Below, piece by piece: positions 8,129 through 15,146 of a stretch of 64,000 nucleotides of DNA (positions within the stretch are counted from its first letter, which is position 1; each line of letters starts with the position of its first letter). Location: assembly GCA_002392965.1 (NCBI GenBank), contig DGIA01000006.1, positions 1 through 64,000 on the forward strand. Reading direction: 5' to 3'. The position numbers were made by a program, and so were the translations under genes. A model generated the notes under the pieces. That model was not told where the DNA came from. It ran no database searches and worked only from the letters and a program-made list of their open reading frames with translations. This DNA comes from Bacteroidales bacterium UBA3834 (GTDB lineage: Bacteria > Bacteroidota > Bacteroidia > Bacteroidales > P3).

Positions 8129-9655
8129 CTATTCCCATTCGATGGTTGCTGGCGGCTTGGAGCTGATATCATAGCACACGCGGTTCACGCCTTTCACGCG
8201 GTTGATGATCTCATTGCTCACCTTGGCCATGAAGTCGTAAGGCAGATGGCTCCAGTCGGCCGTCATTCCATCCACGCTCTCCACCGCACGCAGGGCCACC
8301 ACACTCTCGTAGGTGCGCTCGTCACCCATCACACCCACGCTCTGCACCGGCAGCAGCATGGCGCCGGCCTGCCACACCTTGTCGTACAACCCTGCGTCGC
8401 GCAACCCCTGGATGAAGATGTCATCCACCTCCTGCAGTATGCGCACCTTCTCGGGAGTCACATCGCTCAGGATGCGGATGGCCAGTCCCGGTCCCGGGAA
8501 AGGATGACGGCCAATCAGCGAATCCTTGATACCCAGCTGGCGTCCCACCCGGCGCACCTCATCCTTGAAGAGCGAGCGCAGCGGCTCCACCAGCTTGAGC
8601 TTCATGTAGTCGGGCAAGCCGCCCACATTGTGGTGGCTCTTGATGGTCTGACTCGGGCCTTTGACACTCGAACTCTCGATCACATCGGGATAGATGGTAC
8701 CCTGTCCCAGCCACTTGGCATCGGTGATGAGCTTGGCCTCGGCGTCAAACACATCGATGAAGGTCTTGCCGATGCCCTTGCGTTTCTTCTCGGGATCCTT
8801 CACGCCGGCCAGCACGTCGTAGAACCTCTGCTTCGCATCCACTCCCTTCACATTGAGTCCCATATCCTTGTAGCTCTCCAGCACGCTCTCGAACTCGTTC
8901 TTGCGCAACAGGCCGTTATCCACGAAGATGCAATGCAGCTGATGGCCGATGGCCCGGTTGAGCAAAACGGCGGCCACCGTCGAATCCACGCCGCCGCTGA
9001 GCCCCAGCACCACCTTGTCGCCTCCCACCTTCTCTCGCAACTCCTTGACGGTGGTCTCGATAAAACTCTCCGGAGTCCACTCCTGACGGCACCCGCAGAT
9101 ACCCACCACAAAGTTGCGCAGCAGCGTCGGCCCGTCGGTCGAATGGTGTACCTCCGGATGGAACTGGATGGCGTAGGTCTGCTCCCCTTCAATCTGGTAT
9201 CCTGCATATCGGACGTTCTCCGTCGAGCAGATCGTCTTGTAGCCCTCAGGCAGCACCTCGATCGTGTCGCCGTGGCTCATCCACACCTGGCTGCCCATGG
9301 GCACACCCTTCATCAGCAGATTGCCGTTATCGATATAGTTCAGGTTGGCTCGGCCGTATTCGCGTATCTTGCTCTGCTGCACGCGTCCACCGCCCCACTT
9401 GGCCAGATACTGCGCACCGTAACACACCGCCAGCAGCGGCAGCTTGCCCTTGATGTCCTTCATGTCGGGCACCGGCGCATCGGTAGCATTGCAGCTGTAA
9501 GGACTGCCCGAAAACACGACACCCTTCACCTCCGCGGTGAGGGCCGGCACCTTGTCGAACGGATGGATTTCGCAATAGACATTTAGTTCGCGTATCTTTC
9601 GCGCAATTAGCTGAGTGTATTGAGAGCCAAAGTCTAAGATAATGATGGTATCCAT
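8129..9655 (-). CDS. guaA: GMP synthase (glutamine-hydrolysing)
   Basis: 508 residues. The N-terminal class I amidotransferase domain has the nucleophile Cys in LLAVCYGAQYLA and His-Glu in AIQFHPEVHH. The ATP pyrophosphatase domain starts with the P-loop LGLSGGVDSTV at about residue 225, and the C-terminal dimerization domain ends CYDISSKPPATIEWE. The enzyme aminates XMP to GMP using glutamine and ATP in the cytoplasm. A Bacteroidota-type -7 box (9678-9686, minus strand) lies about 23 bases upstream of the start, making guaA the first gene of the guaA-LysM-lpxC-lpxA operon. Confidence 0.98.
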   Translation of the reverse strand: MDTIIILDFGSQYTQLIARKIRELNVYCEIHPFDKVPALTAEVKGVVFSGSPYSCNATDAPVPDMKDIKGKLPLLAVCYGAQYLAKWGGGRVQQSKIREYGRANLNYIDNGNLLMKGVPMGSQVWMSHGDTIEVLPEGYKTICSTENVRYAGYQIEGEQTYAIQFHPEVHHSTDGPTLLRNFVVGICGCRQEWTPESFIETTVKELREKVGGDKVVLGLSGGVDSTVAAVLLNRAIGHQLHCIFVDNGLLRKNEFESVLESYKDMGLNVKGVDAKQRFYDVLAGVKDPEKKRKGIGKTFIDVFDAEAKLITDAKWLGQGTIYPDVIESSSVKGPSQTIKSHHNVGGLPDYMKLKLVEPLRSLFKDEVRRVGRQLGIKDSLIGRHPFPGPGLAIRILSDVTPEKVRILQEVDDIFIQGLRDAGLYDKVWQAGAMLLPVQSVGVMGDERTYESVVALRAVESVDGMTADWSHLPYDFMAKVSNEIINRVKGVNRVCYDISSKPPATIEWE

Positions 9656-9677
9656 ATTATTGTACTTGTTTTAAAAT

Positions 9678-9686
9678 GCAAATATA
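9678..9686 (-). promoter_or_regulatory. Bacteroidota -7 box ahead of guaA
   Basis: Minus strand reads TATATTTGC, matching the TAnnTTTG consensus, with an AT-rich upstream stretch. It is 23 bases before the guaA ATG. Confidence 0.6.
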
Positions 9687-9744
9687 CACTTTTTTTCTGA
9701 CATAGCGTCTTCCGCAGCCGTTTTTAAGACATTATAACGTTTTC

Positions 9745-10590
9745 TCAAAGGTCGTCGTGGACGGTCAACCCGAAGCCGTCGCTCACATCGAACACGAAGT
9801 AAGACACATAGCTGGCCGCATCTTTCAGGCAGTCCAGTATCATGTAGCGCACTCCCCCATAGACCGTCTCCTTCCGGTGATGGTCGTGCCCCTGCAGGTA
9901 GAGATCCACATGGTTGGCCGACAGCAGGTCCATCAGCTCGTAGGTCTCCTCCAGCGGCAGGTTCCCCGACACAAATTGCGACAGATCCGTCCGGAAAATG
10001 TTGACATGCGAACACACCACACAATGGCGGTATTTCTCCCTGTCTTTCAGCACGTCGCGCAGCCACTTCATCTGCGTCTGCCCGTGGCACCCGCCGCCCG
10101 AGTCGAGCATGATGTAGAGGTCGCGGTAGTGGGGGGTCGTGACGGTGAAGTAATAGGTCGAGGAACCGAAGCGGTTCTTGAAGTCGCCCCATTGGTCGAA
10201 GAACAGGTCGTGGTTGCCCACCAGCGCCATCACCGGCTTGCTGAACCCCGCCACCACATCGGCGATCGAATGGATGGCTCCCTTGCGGTTGGAGATGTCG
10301 CCCAGCAACAGACCGAAAAGGGCCGCCGAATCGGCCTCCTGGCGCCGCAGCACCTCGGCATAGCGATACGGATACACCTCCGTGTGGACATCGGCACAGG
10401 CATAGAACCGGTAGGTGTCGGCCGACACATTGAAATTGCGCACACCTTCGCGCGCATTGATATCCAGCGACTCATGCACCCGCTGGTCGGCCTCCGCGCT
10501 CGCCGGCGCCACCAGCCCCGTCAGGTCCAGCTTCTCGCACCCCGTCAGCAGCACCACCGCCCAAAGGCTTATCATCATCTTTTTCACCAT
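9745..10590 (-). CDS. Calcineurin-like metallophosphoesterase lipoprotein
   Basis: 281 residues with a lipoprotein signal (ISLWAVVLLTGCEK, lipobox Cys at about 18), so probably membrane-anchored in the periplasm. All metallophosphoesterase motifs are present: ADVH near residue 70, LLGDISN, LVGNHDLF, CSHVN and LQGHDHHR. These bind a dinuclear metal centre and hydrolyse phosphoesters. The substrate is unknown. The start overlaps the end of the upstream beta-barrel gene by seven bases, so both are cotranscribed from the promoter at 11322-11330. Confidence 0.88.
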   Translation of the reverse strand: MVKKMMISLWAVVLLTGCEKLDLTGLVAPASAEADQRVHESLDINAREGVRNFNVSADTYRFYACADVHTEVYPYRYAEVLRRQEADSAALFGLLLGDISNRKGAIHSIADVVAGFSKPVMALVGNHDLFFDQWGDFKNRFGSSTYYFTVTTPHYRDLYIMLDSGGGCHGQTQMKWLRDVLKDREKYRHCVVCSHVNIFRTDLSQFVSGNLPLEETYELMDLLSANHVDLYLQGHDHHRKETVYGGVRYMILDCLKDAASYVSYFVFDVSDGFGLTVHDDL

Positions 10591-11300
10591 TGCTTCTTCA
10601 CTCCTATGTTAAAAAACAACTGATAGTAATTGGCCGACAACGAGAACATACCCGTCGGATAGCACACCATCCGCCCATAGACCTCGAGAGGACCCGCCTC
10701 CCGCCCCGCAGCCACAGAGAAAAGCGGCTGGTACGCACGGTCCGTCACAAAGTCGTCGAAGTCCGCCATCCGCAGCACCATCTGCCACCGCCCTCCTCGG
10801 TCCAGCCCGAAGCGCACCTGCACCTCGTACATCAGGTTGAACGGCTCGAACACATAATCCGTGCTCCCCGTCTGGTCATACGGACGGAACGGACTCATGA
10901 ACCGGTTCGCCAACCCCAAAGTGGCCCTCCAATGGCCGTCCTCGAAGCCCAACGCCACATGGCTGCTGAACTCGTTTGTGTTCCACCTCGCGAAAAGGCG
11001 GTACAGATAGCGGTTATAGACAAAAAAACGCCCGCCACACATCGGCAAACGGCATTGCCATCCCGTGGTGGCCGCATAGCCGTTGCTCCGGAACGTCTCC
11101 AACCCGGCGGTCAACTTCAGCGTCTCGTTCGGCTGGTAGTCGGTCATCACAGCCATCGCCAGATAGAAGTTGTCGGCATAGCTGTGTCCCACCGTGGTAT
11201 AGAAACGCCCCGACAACCCACTCGGTCCTCTCCCCTCCTGGGCCGACAGCGGAAGCGCACTCACCAGAAGCACACATATCAACAGTCGTTCTCTCTTCAT
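10584..11300 (-). CDS. Predicted outer-membrane beta-barrel protein
   Basis: 238 residues with a cleavable signal peptide (LLICVLLVSALPLSAQ) and alternating aromatic strands such as FYTTVGHSYADNFYLAMAV, FFVYNRYLYRLFARW and MVCYPTGMFSLSANYYQLFF. The last strand ends in a hydrophobic/aromatic residue pattern (NIGVKKQW), as expected for a barrel. I do not recognise a named family. It overlaps the phosphoesterase gene, which suggests a joint role at the envelope. A -7 box lies about 22 bases upstream of the start. Confidence 0.7.
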   Translation of the reverse strand: MKRERLLICVLLVSALPLSAQEGRGPSGLSGRFYTTVGHSYADNFYLAMAVMTDYQPNETLKLTAGLETFRSNGYAATTGWQCRLPMCGGRFFVYNRYLYRLFARWNTNEFSSHVALGFEDGHWRATLGLANRFMSPFRPYDQTGSTDYVFEPFNLMYEVQVRFGLDRGGRWQMVLRMADFDDFVTDRAYQPLFSVAAGREAGPLEVYGRMVCYPTGMFSLSANYYQLFFNIGVKKQW

Positions 11301-11321
11301 ACGGTTAAAAATTATGAAAAT

Positions 11322-11330
11322 GCAAAAATA
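11322..11330 (-). promoter_or_regulatory. Bacteroidota -7 box for the beta-barrel/phosphoesterase pair
   Basis: Minus strand reads TATTTTTGC, 22 bases before the ATG at 11300. Confidence 0.55.
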
Positions 11331-11464
11331 CGACTTTTTCTTAAATTACGAAAAAAAGTTCCCTCCCCCATCATCCACAAATCAAAAATCCACACTCATC
11401 ACCAACACCTTACACCATCTTCAACATTATATCCGCCTGATACCAAACCCCGAATCCCTCCCGG

Positions 11465-11618
11465 TTCAGTTCTGATTCAGTTCTACCTAGACAAAGCCCT
11501 ATAAGGAGCACGGGCGGAGAAAGGTAAAATCTGGTAGTAACCTGGTAGTAACCTAGTGCTACCCTAGTGGTAACCTAGTACTACCCTAGTAGTAACCTAG
11601 TAGTAACCTAGTACTACC
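11465..11618. repeat. 11-bp tandem array 1 (CTAG type) between divergent genes
   Basis: From 11531 to 11618 there are exactly eight contiguous 11-bp units of the form CTAGTNNTAMC (for example CTAGTAGTAAC and CTAGTACTACC; the first two units begin CTGG). Two in-phase copies of TTCAGTTCT, also 11 bases apart, occur at 11465 and 11476, so a degenerate periodicity extends upstream. The 426-bp gap between the divergent genes at 11300 and 11737 otherwise holds only the two promoters and a GC-rich patch at about 11632-11660. The array lies between the promoters and should not be transcribed by either. Confidence 0.9.
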
Positions 11619-11722
11619 TTATTACCCCCCGGGAGGAGCCGGCGGCGCGCACGGCACCATCGAAATAAAGATAAAACGTGTGTGCGAAATAAAATAAATA
11701 CGCGTATGTCAAAAAAAAAACG

Positions 11723-11731
11723 TATTTTTGC
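11723..11731 (+). promoter_or_regulatory. Bacteroidota -7 box immediately before bamD
   Basis: TATTTTTGC matches TAnnTTTG. It ends only five bases before the first usable ATG (11737), which implies a leaderless or nearly leaderless bamD transcript unless another promoter is used. Confidence 0.6.
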
Positions 11732-11736
11732 ACGCT

Positions 11737-12555
11737 ATGAATATGATGAAAAAGACATTCGGATTCGTTGCAATCTGCTTGTTACTAACGAGTTGTAATA
11801 AATACGACAAGTTACTCAACAGCAATGATTACAATTCAAAATACGAAGCGGCGATGCGCTACTACAACGAGAACAGCTTCTCGAAAGCCATCCAGCTGTT
11901 CGAGAACCTGACGCTGCACTACCGCGGCCGCGAGAACGCGGAAAACATCGCTTGGTACTACGCCCAGTCGCTCTACCACGAGAAGGACTACTACAGCGCA
12001 GCCTACCAATTCAAACGCTATGCCAGCCAGTACCCCTACAGCGAGCGCGTGGAGGAGGCCTGCTTCCTGTCCGCCTACTGCAAATACATGGAGTCGCCCT
12101 CCTACAGCCTCGACCAGACATCGACCCGCGAGGCCATCGAGGAGATGGAATCCTTTGCCGAGCGCTTCCCGAGAAGCAACCACATGCCGGAGGTGAACCG
12201 CTACCTGGACGAAATGCGCGGAAAACTGGTGAAAAAAGACTACGAGATCGCCTACGGATACTATTTCATCGAGGAATACCACGCGGCCTACGAGTCGTTC
12301 AAGCAGTTCCTGAACCTCTACCCCGAGGCGGAACAGCGCGAAGAAGCCATGTTCCTGATGCTCGACGCAGGCTACCGCTACGCCATCAACAGCCGTCTGG
12401 ACAAGCAGCGCGAGCGCCTGCAGCAGGTGCTGAACGACTTCGAGCGCTTCAGCAGCAGCTTCGCCAACTCGAAGCACCTGGCTGCGGCACAGACCATCTA
12501 CACCAAGACCCGCGCCGCCCTGACCGACATTGAAAACAACAAAAACGAAAACTGA
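11737..12555 (+). CDS. bamD: Outer-membrane assembly lipoprotein BamD
   Basis: 272 residues from the ATG at 11737; ATGs at 11743 and 11746 are alternatives. A lipoprotein signal ends in LLLTSCNK, then TPR-like helices follow (EAAMRYYNENSFSKAIQLFE, YAQSLYHEKDYYSAAYQFKR, YPYSERVEEACFLSAYCKY), the standard BamD layout. BamD works with BamA in the periplasm to insert beta-barrel proteins. An upstream in-frame TTG at 11728 is part of the promoter box and is not a start. In Bacteroidota bamD commonly precedes rpoZ and coaBC, as here. Confidence 0.93.
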   Translation: MNMMKKTFGFVAICLLLTSCNKYDKLLNSNDYNSKYEAAMRYYNENSFSKAIQLFENLTLHYRGRENAENIAWYYAQSLYHEKDYYSAAYQFKRYASQYPYSERVEEACFLSAYCKYMESPSYSLDQTSTREAIEEMESFAERFPRSNHMPEVNRYLDEMRGKLVKKDYEIAYGYYFIEEYHAAYESFKQFLNLYPEAEQREEAMFLMLDAGYRYAINSRLDKQRERLQQVLNDFERFSSSFANSKHLAAAQTIYTKTRAALTDIENNKNEN

Positions 12556-12578
12556 AAATAAAAAAAAATACAAACATC

Positions 12579-12953
12579 ATGGAAGAGAAGAAAAAGAAAG
12601 TGAACAACACCACGATCACACGCAACACCGCCGAATTCAGCAACATGACCGACAACATCTACGAGACCGTGGCCGTGCTCACCAAACGCGCCAACCAGAT
12701 TGCCGCCGAGGAAAAGAAGGAACTGCACAACAAGATCGACGAATTCCGCGGAAGCAACGACTCGCTGGACGAGATGTTTGAGAACCGCGAGCAGGTGGAA
12801 ATCGTGCGCCGCTTCGAGCGTCAGCCCAAACCCACCCTGGAGGCCACCGAGGAATACCTGGCCGGCGAAATCTACTACCGCAACCCCGCCAAGGAGGACC
12901 AGCAGGCCCGCAAGCTGGAAGAACTCGAAGAGCACGTCATCCAGGAGATGTAA
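12579..12953 (+). CDS. rpoZ: RNA polymerase omega subunit (Bacteroidota Rpb6-like form)
   Basis: 124 residues. ITRNTAEFSNMTDNIYETVA and ILAKRANQI-like VLTKRANQIAAEEKKEL match the omega/Rpb6 fold as found in Bacteroidota, with the conserved tail EEYLAGEIYYRNP. Omega helps assemble and stabilise the polymerase core. It lies 23 bases after bamD and 43 before coaBC, the gene order usual in the phylum. Confidence 0.88.
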   Translation: MEEKKKKVNNTTITRNTAEFSNMTDNIYETVAVLTKRANQIAAEEKKELHNKIDEFRGSNDSLDEMFENREQVEIVRRFERQPKPTLEATEEYLAGEIYYRNPAKEDQQARKLEELEEHVIQEM

Positions 12954-12996
12954 TCCGGGAATGCGCCCATTTGTCAATGCGTCAATCTAACCATCG

Positions 12997-14172
12997 ATGA
13001 AAATCATAGTCGGCATCACGGGAGGCATAGCCGCCTACAAGGCCCCTGAGCTGGTGCGCCTGCTGGTCAAAGCCGGGCACGAAGTGCGCTGTGCGGCCAC
13101 CGGCCACGCGATGCAGTTCGTCACCCGCGTCACCCTCGAGACCGTCAGCCAGCATCCGCTCTACAGCGACCTCTTCGCCTCGGGCGGCACCGAGCACATC
13201 TCGCTCAAAGACTGGGGCGACCTGCTGCTGGTGGCTCCCGCCACAGCCAACATCATAGGCAAAGTGGCTTCGGGCATTGCCGACGACGCGTTGAGCACCC
13301 TTTTGCTGGCCTTCTCCGGCAAGCCCGTCATCATGGCACCCGCCATGAACTGCGAGATGTGGGCCCACCCGGCCGTGCAACGCAACATCGCGACCCTCAA
13401 AAGCTGGGGCATCCGCATGGTCGGCCCTGCCGAAGGCGAGCTGGCCTGCGGCGTCAGCGGCGTGGGCCGCATGGCCGAGCCGGAAACGATAGCCGCGGAG
13501 GTGGAAAATATTTCAACTTCCAACTTTCAACTTTCAACTCAAAAGTGGCTTGTCACCGCCGGCCCCACCTTCGAGCGTATCGACAGCGTGCGTTTCATCG
13601 GCAACTACAGCAGCGGCAAGATGGGCTTCGCCCTGGCCGAGGCATTGGCCGAGCAAGGCGCCGACGTGGAACTGGTGACCGGCCCCACTCACCTTGACGT
13701 TTCAAACACTCGACACATCAACATCCATCGCGTTGAGAGTGCCCGTGAAATGTACGCCGCCGCCACCGAGCTGTTCCCGCAATGCCGAGGAGCCATACTC
13801 TCGGCCGCCGTGGCCGACTACCGTCCGGCGGAATGCGCCAATCACAAGCTCAAGAAAAACGGCTCGGAAGGCATGCACCTCGACCTGGTGCAGAACCCCG
13901 ACATACTGGCCACCCTTGGCTCCATGAAGCAGGAGGGGCAGACGCTGGTGGGTTTCGCCCTCGAGACCGACAATGAGGAAGCCAACGCCCAACGCAAGCT
14001 GGAGAAGAAGAACCTCGACTACATCGTGCTCAACTCGCTGCGCGACAAAGGTGCCGGCTTCGGGGTCGATACCAACAAGGTGACCATCCTCTCCCGCGAC
14101 GGCCACCGCACCGAAAGCCCCCTGCTCAGCAAACACGAAATAGCGCAACTGATAATACAAACGACAACATGA
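12997..14172 (+). CDS. coaBC: Bifunctional phosphopantothenoylcysteine decarboxylase/ligase (coenzyme A synthesis)
   Basis: 391 residues. The N-terminal flavoprotein half (CoaC) starts MKIIVGITGGIAAYKAPEL and contains the substrate motif PAMNCEMW with its Cys and the active-site His in TEHISL. The C-terminal half (CoaB) begins KWLVTAGPTFERIDSVRFI and includes the nucleotide-binding GNYSSGKMG and the AAVADYRP loop. It converts phosphopantothenate plus cysteine to phosphopantetheine. The linker between halves (about residues 172-184) is coded by a reiterated CAACTTT-type microsatellite, giving NISTSNFQLSTQ. The stop overlaps the next start by four bases. Confidence 0.96.
   Translation: MKIIVGITGGIAAYKAPELVRLLVKAGHEVRCAATGHAMQFVTRVTLETVSQHPLYSDLFASGGTEHISLKDWGDLLLVAPATANIIGKVASGIADDALSTLLLAFSGKPVIMAPAMNCEMWAHPAVQRNIATLKSWGIRMVGPAEGELACGVSGVGRMAEPETIAAEVENISTSNFQLSTQKWLVTAGPTFERIDSVRFIGNYSSGKMGFALAEALAEQGADVELVTGPTHLDVSNTRHINIHRVESAREMYAAATELFPQCRGAILSAAVADYRPAECANHKLKKNGSEGMHLDLVQNPDILATLGSMKQEGQTLVGFALETDNEEANAQRKLEKKNLDYIVLNSLRDKGAGFGVDTNKVTILSRDGHRTESPLLSKHEIAQLIIQTTT
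13512..13540 (+). repeat. CAACTTT-type microsatellite in the coaBC linker
   Basis: The DNA reads as TTCAACTTC, then CAACTTT twice and CAACTC, in frame between the CoaC and CoaB halves. The composition differs from the GC-rich flanks. It looks like an inserted short repeat tolerated in a flexible linker. Confidence 0.7.
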
Positions 14173-15146
14173 AGAAACTGTCAATCGCAGCAATCATACT
14201 GGCCTCCTTGGCTATTGCCGGCGAGGCCTTTATTTTCGCCACCCGCAAGGAGAAGAACGACGACGAGATACTCGTCCGCGCCATCCGGGCCGACTACCGC
14301 GTCTATGCGCCCCCGATGCCCGACACGCTCTACTTCTGCGGCGAGCGCGTGCCACTCAACCTGTGGTATGTGCGCGAAGGACTGGACCGCGAGCTGGTGA
14401 GCAACATGTACTACCAGAGCAACACCCTCTTCAACATCAAGCGCGCTGCACGCGTCTTCCCCGTCATCGAGCGCATACTGAAGGAAGAAGGCGTGCCGCA
14501 GGATATGAAATACCTCTGCGTCATCGAAAGCGGCCTGCAATGCGTCACCTCGCCCGCCGGCGCCCAGGGCTACTGGCAGTTCATGAAAACCACAGGACAG
14601 AAGTACGGCCTGGAGATAAGCGATGATATCGACATGCGCAACAACCTCGAAGCCTCTACGCATGCTGCCTGCCGCTACCTCAAGTCGCTCAAAGCACGCT
14701 TCGGCGGATGGACCGAGGCAGCGGCGGCCTACAACTGCGGCGAAAACGGACTCGGAAAACGGCTTGAGAGCCAGCAACAACAAAGCTACTATGAACTGCT
14801 GCTGAACAGCGAGACGCAGCGTTATGTCTATCGCATCCTGGCGCTGAAACTCATCATGCAGCACCCGCAGGACTACGGCTACACCGTGCGCCGCTGCGAC
14901 ACATACCCCGAGCTTCCCTTTGAGGAGGTGACCCTCAACGGCAAAGACATCGACCTGGTGCAATTCGCCGTCGATCACGGCACCAGCTACAAAATGCTCC
15001 GCACCATGAACCCCTGGCTCACCGCCAGCACCCTCAAAAACAAGAGGGGCAAGAGCTACAAGGTGCGCATACCCACCAAGAAAGGCACCGAATACAACAC
15101 AATCACACGTGGCAAGCACGACACCACGGTAATAGAGAGCATCTGA
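14169..15146 (+). CDS. Lytic murein transglycosylase (MltD-like) with C-terminal LysM-like region
   Basis: 325 residues. An N-terminal membrane anchor or signal (IAAIILASLAIAGEAFIFA) is followed by the goose-lysozyme-like SLT domain: catalytic Glu in CVIESGLQ, then SPAGAQGYWQFM and AAAAYNCGENGL. The C-terminus (about 255-320; DLVQFAVDHGTSYKMLRTMN ... YKVRIP) resembles a LysM repeat. The enzyme would cut glycan strands to 1,6-anhydro ends in the periplasm. It overlaps coaBC by four bases and uvrA by one, so it is translationally coupled to both. Confidence 0.88.
   Translation: MKKLSIAAIILASLAIAGEAFIFATRKEKNDDEILVRAIRADYRVYAPPMPDTLYFCGERVPLNLWYVREGLDRELVSNMYYQSNTLFNIKRAARVFPVIERILKEEGVPQDMKYLCVIESGLQCVTSPAGAQGYWQFMKTTGQKYGLEISDDIDMRNNLEASTHAACRYLKSLKARFGGWTEAAAAYNCGENGLGKRLESQQQQSYYELLLNSETQRYVYRILALKLIMQHPQDYGYTVRRCDTYPELPFEEVTLNGKDIDLVQFAVDHGTSYKMLRTMNPWLTASTLKNKRGKSYKVRIPTKKGTEYNTITRGKHDTTVIESI

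Noticed and set aside
6221..9586. A 1121-codon open frame on the plus strand, opposite the repeat protein and guaA
   Set aside because: It is a mirror of the 114-bp repeats (HRHIF/MHRDIG-type repeats) and of guaA on the other strand; guaA and the LysM protein are unambiguous and have normal codon use.
11531..11618. Array 1 considered as a transcription terminator or a coding repeat
   Set aside because: Units are direct, not inverted; there is no T-run and no open frame kept by an 11-bp period.
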